From Branchiostoma floridae (taxonomy: Eukaryota; Chordata; Leptocardii; Amphioxiformes; Branchiostomatidae), in contig NC_049979.1 in NCBI RefSeq assembly GCF_000003815.2, positions 4,479,293 to 4,543,292 of the forward strand: 64,000 bases of DNA, read 5' to 3'. The notes under the pieces are model-generated. The model did not search any database and was not told the DNA's origin. It saw only the letters and a program-made list of their open reading frames with translations. Shown one piece after another: positions 1-64,000 of the stretch. Position 1 is the stretch's first letter, and every line of letters starts with the position of its first letter. The position numbers and the translations under genes are program-made.

Positions 1-1235
1 CACATCAACTATTAACACCAGTCCTGCATATGTAATTGTGCATTTTAGGGACACAGTTCCCAGCTTCTTACTGGAATGACCAAAGCTCTAAGAATATACT
101 TTCAAATTATTGCATGGTATCAACCGAGTAGCATGGATTGACAAAAAATATTTGTTTAAAGAAAAGGTTTAACAAAACTATATTAGGCACTGTGTTACAT
201 GGTTGCGAGATAGTACTTGTACTGTGTTTTGAATACTGTATGATAATGATTCCATGCAATAAGATAAGTATTTGCATATCAAACATGGTTTGACAAAAGT
301 CATCCATTGTATGAATTGAAGTACTACAGTGTGTATATCTCAGGTGTGTGCTGGTTACAGCTGTTGTTTCCCATCATAGGGTTTTGGGGAGTACAAATTG
401 TCAGGATGTTGTGTATTAAACTATTATACAAGACAACAAAAATACAAATCCATCAGGTATACATATCAGGAACCGACACATTTGCAACATTATAGGATGA
501 CGTTGCTATGGGAACACTTAACCAAACTTCTCTTCATACAAACTCAAGTACTTTTAGTTACAAAAATGGGTTATATCATTAAATCAACTGTACACATAGG
601 TATATATGTTACAGTATGTATGCTGAAGTTAAGGTCAATGTTAATGACTCCAAACCAGCATCTACAGATAATTAGGATAATGGTCCTGCTAAGGAAAATT
701 TACAAAAAATGTACAAATATCAACAGCAACTTTACACCAAATATACTAACTGGTGGTAAAACTGCAAGAGCCCTTACAGGCCAACTCATCGTTACCCCAT
801 GTGCAACATATACAGCCCCACAACATAGCACATGTCCACCTTACAACAGACACAAAAAGCTTGGTTATTTGAACTGACATCATATGAAATGTTTATCTAT
901 CATATATGGATCTTTGGATATCTTCTGTTTGTATTACAGTCCAACCTCAGTTATTCACCTACCCTGACCTACCTTCCTAGCTTACAATTTGTTAGGTAAT
1001 CAAGGTTACACCGTTCAACGTTCTGAAAACAACTGTGTGTAGATGTTTAACATGTAGCACTGCACTACAAGAACTTCTGGTAGCAAAGTAAAAGAAACTA
1101 CAGATGTATCTTGGGAAATAAAATGACTGAGATGAATTGAGCATGTCTGTAGTTGTGATGTGTGGTGTACATGGAGTGTACAGTAACCCTTGTAGGTATG
1201 GAAGATGGACAGTGTAAAGTGTAACAGTTGTGTCC
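1..1235. other. Unassigned DNA downstream of DEDD
   Basis: No coding region is recognisable on either strand. A 159-codon open frame at 398-877 (plus) resembles no family I know and has the composition of random AT-rich DNA. The stretch next to 1236 should contain the 3' untranslated region of the minus-strand DEDD gene, but I found no convincing poly(A) signal for that strand. Confidence 0.5.
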
Positions 1236-4200
1236 TCACTGTGTAAGGTTCATCAACAGCTTAACCCTTCCAGCCTCATAATCATCCTCATCTACATTGA
1301 CTAATAACTTTATTGCCTCGTGACCCACAGCTTGCTTGAGTGAGTCAGTAATGAAAACTCCTTTCAAAGCTTCCAATAGTGACCCGTTTATGTAGTCGCG
1401 CCAAAATGCATCAAGATAGGTCAGTTCTGAGAACTTAATATCGCATATGATGGCTCCGAGATCGCGGGACTTGAGGATGGTGTTGGCCTGGCTGAAGCGC
1501 TCGAACTGCCGCTCCAGCTCCGAGGGCTTGTTGGAGAAGATGTTCCCCTGTAGCGCCGTGTCGTGCTGACAGAACTCCGCGCGGACACGCAACCGGATGT
1601 CTGTGGAAAACACATTAGCAGGCTCAAAGCAAGGAAAGAAACAGCATTAATTCGTCTGGCGTAATTTGATAACCACCATGATGAAGCTGATATGGCTGAT
1701 GTAGCTGTATGTCATTTGTGATATTAATGTAATATCAAGGCCAAATGATTTCCCTTAACATCAAAAATTCATGCCAGCTGATGAGGCTTTTGAAGGGAAA
1801 ATTCTTCACCTTTAAACTACTTTGGCCTGATACATCACCCCACTTTGAAGGGTTAAGGTCATCAGGGAGAGGATTAATCTTATAATATTAGATCAGAGAT
1901 TTTGAAATGATACAACCCCTACTGTTCAGACATCTGTTGAAAATTGAAATTTCACAATCCATTTGTTGAAAACACCACAGTGCTCTTATTTTACCTAGGG
2001 GCTGATCATATACCATACTAAATTAATTTTAGAATTCCTACCAGTATTGCATTTTAAGGATTTCTTGTAGAAAAGTCCAAAGCTTAATCTTGATTCAATT
2101 CCCGTTCATCCTTTGTTCTGGAAGGATTATGTTATCATTTGTGACACACAGTTGTACATCAGGGCTCGAAATTCATTTTTGGGATTAAGTGCACTGGTGC
2201 ACCCAGCTTAAAAAATTGGGTGCACTGAAAGATTTTTGGGTGCACCACTTAAATTTAAGTAGAATGTCAAAAAAACCTTATAACAGAGATTAGCTACAAG
2301 GTATCAAATTCTTAAACAAGTAACACGACAGACATTTTTATTATCTTTCTAACACTTAGATGTCAAGAATATGATGTATACTGGTATACTTGATATCTTT
2401 CCATACATAAACCTAAGAAAATATTTGGGTGCACCCTGTGCACCCACTGAAAAAAATTGGGTGCACATGCACCCAGTATTTCGAGCCCTGTACATGTATT
2501 ACCAATTCACCATACCAGCTTTCCAGTGATGAGACAGGGTGAACTTACCACATGTGAACTTTTCTCTTTCCTTGGGTTCTTCCACTTCTTCATACTCCAC
2601 CTTCCTCCCTCCCCGCATCATGCACACCTTCTTCTGCACCCCTCCTCCTGTTCCTCTGGCCTTTCTCTTCCCACTTGGTCCCATGTCTGCTGGCTCCTGT
2701 GGTTTATAGCTGCATATTGAAGATGGGAGGGTTGTCTGTTTGCCAGGACTGCACAGTTTGGACTGGCCCGTCCCTGTGATGGTGTATGTTCGTGGGGATG
2801 TGTCTTCCAGGTACTTGTCTACTGGATCTGGATTTACTGTTGGGAGGAGGAAAAAGCAAAATATTCAAGTAGTAAGCATCCCTCATGACATGCCATGTCA
2901 CCAGGCACCGTAAATTCTATGTTTCACTATTCCTGGTAATTTTTGAATGATATGCAACTGTTGCAACATCATTATACTATACATATCATAACTTATCCAT
3001 GTCTAAAGTAATAACCATGTCAATCTATGGCAACTGAAGAACAACAAAACAATAGTATTAGGACAACTTGGAATCTTGACATCTCAGCCCCATGTCAGTT
3101 AGGACAAATCAGCACCATACCCACTAGTATCCATAAGGCATATAACAAGCCTGTGGGCCACAGGCTTGTTATATGCCTTATGGATACTACTACTAATACT
3201 AGTAAGGTAACTAAGGTTAGGGTTAGAATTAGGGTTAGAGTTAGGTGTCTTTGACTTTATTGAGATTGCAACAGCGACAATAAAATGTGGACACTAGTCA
3301 GCTAGCTAACAGCTTCATTTACATTGTACTAGTGTGTCCTCTTGACAGTGGAACATCTAGGAACCGTCCAAAGCCTGCTTGGCCTGGTAAACCAATCATA
3401 ATTGCTGAGGCTCTTTCGTCCTCTCCGCAAATTACGAGTATTTCATTGCTTGCCTATGTTGTCTTAAGATGCTATAAGCTCTCTCACAGATTTTACTATG
3501 CATGTGCAGGCGACAGGAATCGTAGGTGATAGTACTAATAGTAATACATGTACCAGTAAGTCAAAGAAGAGGGACCCTGACAGGTAAACATCCGGCCATT
3601 TTGCGGGCACCGTTACCGCATTGTTACGTAAATTAAAAAAAATGGTGAGGATGAGACTGTTTACGTCTCAGGGGCCTTCAACTTTGACATATAACAATTC
3701 CTGTCGCCTGCAAATGCGTAGTGAAATCTGCGAAAGAGCATATATTGGTTGCATGCCATAACATAAAATGAAAATATCTCAGGAATTGAGAAAAGATTTA
3801 CCCAAACTTTATATCTATCTATGATTTGGCCTGTGATACAAAGCCTTAGATTTAGATTCAGCATAACTTAAAAAGAAGACTGTTTTTTGGATCATGGTGC
3901 CACTAAGTAACATCGTCATGTATGACAAATTATTTGTCACAAGAAAACCATGTATCACAATTTCGTACTGGGCACAGCATAATTTGCACATAATTTTCAA
4001 GAGAGACTACCGAGGAGATTTCTGTTACGTGTTAAGGAGTCTTAGTCTTTGGCGACATAAGAAAGACGTTTCCAGTGTTCTAAAGACCCGTGCCCTTGCA
4101 GGTCAAAGTTTGGATAAACGCAGTCACTCGGGGTCCACAGAAGTAACATAAACAGGGTGGTTGTTTTTATGAACACATTTTGTTACCAGGTATAACCTCC

Positions 4201-4541
4201 GTTACAGCCCACATCTCATTATTTATCAACAGTGTACCTGTCTTTCTCCTACGCTGTTGTACATAATGGTTGAGGTCGTGTCTGGTAATGATCCGCAAGA
4301 GGTGCAGAATCTGCTTGAAGTTGGTCTCGTCGCAACGATTCAGTTTCTCCAGAGCCAAGAAAAAGTCGAGTCCAGTTTCGATTTTGAACCGTTGCTCTTC
4401 ACCCAGAATGTCTGTGAACAAAAAGTTGAGTACTCTAAGGTCCCTATCAGTCATTTGGTCGCCAACAATGCGGAACATGTCGTGTAGGGTGTAGTTGGAA
4501 AGACAGCTTTCCTGATCGCAGCAGTTCGTCTCCGACGCCAT
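1236..4541 (-). CDS. DEDD: Death effector domain-containing protein DEDD, complete, 3 exons
   Basis: The coding exons on the minus strand are 4541-4238, 2836-2549 and 1600-1236: 957 nt, or 318 residues plus TGA, the same length as human DEDD. All introns are GT-AG and the phases fit (G|TA for V102, G|AC for D198). Residues about 16-97 form the death effector domain, with the helix-6 RxDL motif (RHDL). Residues 158-162 (KRKAR) and following basic residues look like nuclear localisation signals. Exon 3 encodes the very conserved C-terminal half, including SRDLG, FSELTYLDAFWRDY and FITDSLKQAVGHEA. In vertebrates DEDD binds caspase-8/10 and FADD, moves to nucleoli and also binds keratin and Cdk1/cyclin B1; that role is transferred from the family. 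I chose the start beginning MASETNCC. An in-frame upstream ATG at 4754 would add an unrelated 71-residue leader and is unlikely. DEDD2 is the alternative name, but the length favours DEDD or the pre-duplication ancestor of both. Confidence 0.93.
1601..2548 (-). other. DEDD: DEDD intron 2
   Basis: The donor on the minus strand is TGTG|gtaag (exon end 2549) and the acceptor is ccacag|ACATCC (exon start 1600). The intron holds a complete CAGGG-TIR element at 2160-2490. I see nothing else recognisable in it. Confidence 0.85.
2155..2495. mobile_element. CAGGG-TIR non-autonomous DNA transposon, complete copy (family A)
   Basis: The element occupies 2160-2490 (331 bp). It begins CAGGGCTCGAAAT and ends with the exact reverse complement ATTTCGAGCCCTG. 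Both sides are flanked by TACAT (2155-2159 and 2491-2495), a 5-bp target duplication. The interior is rich in GGGTGCACC words and has no coding capacity. CAGGG termini suggest the hAT superfamily; a 5-bp duplication would fit the hAT5 type. The assignment is inferred, the boundaries are seen. Confidence 0.85.
3126..3188. repeat. Perfect 31-bp palindrome with 1-nt spacer
   Basis: The left arm 3126-3156 starts AGTATCCATAAGGCATATAA. The right arm 3158-3188 is its exact reverse complement, with a single G between them. All 31 pairs match. Confidence 0.95.
3208..3246 (+). repeat. Short interstitial telomere-like run
   Basis: The run contains GGTTAGGGTTAG followed by TTAGGGTTAGAG: two clean TTAGGG units separated by one-base variants. 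It is much too short to be a telomere and is probably a remnant or chance low-complexity sequence. Confidence 0.5.
3465..3745. repeat. Inverted-repeat (foldback) element in DEDD intron 1
   Basis: The block at about 3476-3525, which includes GCAGGCGACAGGAAT, is matched in reverse complement at about 3692-3740, which includes ATTCCTGTCGCCTGC. The loop is about 165 bp. No target duplication was identified, so only the foldback structure is supported. Confidence 0.65.
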
Positions 4542-5691
4542 CTTGCATGATTCGGTCTTCGTCGACTGGCCCGACTGGAAACGATCATTACCGATCTGTG
4601 GTAAATGATCCCTCGGTAATTTTCGCGAGCATTCGGTAACGTTCGGGGAGGGCCAAGGATCAATGTTCTTGTAAAAGAATGTCAAAGGAAAGGACAAAAG
4701 AGAATTGATTGAAATTTGGCAGATGCTCGACAATGTTGCGAGGCAGCTCAACAAAAGTCATGACTCGGTTTTCCAATGTCGAAAATATTAAAGAGTTTTC
4801 CCCCACTTTCTGAGGGAAACAAGATAACACAACTGCGTTGAGAATTATAATTTGGTGCATCTTCAATGGCATTGTGCCATTATTTGGTCCATCTTACCAA
4901 GGGCATTATGCCATTTATGTAATGGCATTTAACGTTACTAAAATGTTAAATCAAACCTCTTTGATCCCACACATAAGCTCGTGATATATGTTATATTTTT
5001 ATTGATGGACAAATAAAGTCCCTCACACTCTCTATAAAAGCAGCCATGGGTTAGTGGGAAGATTGTAACCTTTTATCATATGCCCCATTTTCTGTCCCCG
5101 TTTTCTGTCCACACTCCTGGTAGGGAGGGTCACAATTTCCCCCACAAACCTCTGCTTGAAGAGTTATCAATCGAAAGATGACATCATGCAAAATCACATG
5201 ATGATCTTCAGCAAGTGTAACTACAGGTCACCAATCAACAAGATTAGGGTACCATGGGGTATTTGTGGAAGCCGGATAACGACAATAAAACGTCCTGATT
5301 GATGACAGCAATTTTTTTTGGATTATCAAAATCAACGTATTAGGTATGTTCAACACGTTCAATACCCAAGAACGTAAAAAATTCAGTCAATGTTTTGTAT
5401 TTGGTGCTTATATCCAGACACCACAAAACACCTTTTAGGTCCTCTGGCGCAAGGTATGCCGGACGGGCAGGGTAGTACCAGACGGGACGTCATCCGTCCT
5501 GAGCTGGAGGCCCTGATATTGGGCTGGGGAACGAGAGAGGTTGTTCAAGTTTCCAGGCATTTTTGGTTTGTTACGCGTTAGTGTCACACTTAACCAAGTG
5601 ATAAGCAGCCAACTTGGGTGTCTGTTCTTGGTTGTTTAGGCGCTTGGCCGTGTAGCGCACCAGTCGCCGGTGGGCGCGCTCTGCCATCAAC
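4542..5691. promoter_or_regulatory. Intergenic interval between divergent DEDD and DYNC1H1
   Basis: The two start codons face away from each other, 1,150 bp apart, so this interval must hold both promoters and 5' untranslated regions, possibly as a bidirectional promoter. The ends next to each ATG are visibly more GC- and CpG-rich than the AT-rich middle (about 4750-5400). No TATA box or other specific site can be called with confidence. Any non-coding first exon of either gene would also lie here. Confidence 0.6.
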
Positions 5692-63925
<58,234 letters not shown>

Positions 63926-63936
63926 GTAGGCATCAG

Positions 63937-64000
63937 TAATGTACAAGGAGATCCAACGGTAGCATAAGATAGTATCGAAAGCTGGCAGAGAAGTGAAGCC
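63937..64000 (+). mobile_element. MULE-like MITE, copy 4, cut by window end
   Basis: A decayed terminus (TAATGTACAAGGAGATCC) is followed by ACGGTAGCATAAGATAGTAT and AAAGCTGGCAGAGAAGTGAA, matching copies 1 and 2. It starts 12 nt after the end of exon 74. Confidence 0.72.

Larger units (their letters stand above)
2837..4237 (-). other. DEDD: DEDD intron 1
   Basis: The donor is ACAG|gtacac (minus, exon end 4238) and the acceptor cccaacag|TAAATC (exon start 2836). The intron contains a perfect 63-nt hairpin (3126-3188), a short degenerate telomere-like run (3208-3246) and an inverted-repeat pair (about 3465-3525 against 3690-3745). No exon was recognised inside. Confidence 0.8.

Noticed and set aside
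398-877. 159-codon open frame on the plus strand
   Set aside because: It has no recognisable motif or splice context, has AT-rich composition, and overlaps the probable 3' flank of a gene on the other strand.
3208-3246. Telomere or chromosome end
   Set aside because: There are only a few degenerate TTAGGG units inside an intron.
4542-4754. 71-residue N-terminal extension of DEDD from an upstream in-frame ATG
   Set aside because: The extension resembles no DEDD and would spoil the exact match to the 318-residue family length.

Overview
The window is nuclear DNA of an animal, most probably a lancelet (Branchiostoma; inference). The evidence is two strongly conserved metazoan genes split into many short exons, a closely related vertebrate-like protein on each strand, and introns full of non-LTR retrotransposon ends, SINEs and MITEs. 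No prokaryotic or viral gene was recognised.

Layout. From 1 to 1235 is unassigned DNA beyond the end of the first gene. From 1236 to 4541, on the minus strand, lies a complete three-exon DEDD gene (death-effector-domain protein, 318 residues, the length of human DEDD). A 1.15 kb interval (4542-5691) separates its start codon from the divergent start of the second gene. From 5692 to the right edge, on the plus strand, runs DYNC1H1, the cytoplasmic dynein 1 heavy chain. I placed 74 consecutive coding exons. Their splice phases all agree and their lengths total 12,642 nt, exactly 4,214 codons. They cover the tail, the linker, AAA1-AAA4 with intact P-loops, the stalk and microtubule-binding domain, AAA5 and most of AAA6. 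The last roughly 420 residues lie beyond the window.

The introns hold the unusual content. At least fifteen of the exons have one edge (the splice site plus some exon sequence) copied in tandem into the neighbouring intron. Extreme cases are a 2.3 kb array of about 40 units built from the end of exon 19, and ten 69-70 bp units carrying the start of exon 42. These arrays fill the gene with decoy splice sites, yet the true exons stay in frame. Transposon families with visible boundaries include a CAGGG-TIR family with 5-bp target duplications, a 173-bp MITE with 9-bp target duplications, found four times just downstream of 5' splice sites, a TA-flanked MITE, 5'-truncated LINE ends with (GATACA)n tails, tRNA-type SINEs and a 5S-rRNA-derived SINE. 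Some repeats carry a motif close to a hammerhead ribozyme core. There is one 100-N assembly gap (50985-51084).

The two genes have unrelated roles: DEDD is a nuclear or cytoskeletal apoptosis and cell-cycle regulator, and DYNC1H1 is the minus-end-directed microtubule motor. Their only evident link is the shared intergenic interval.
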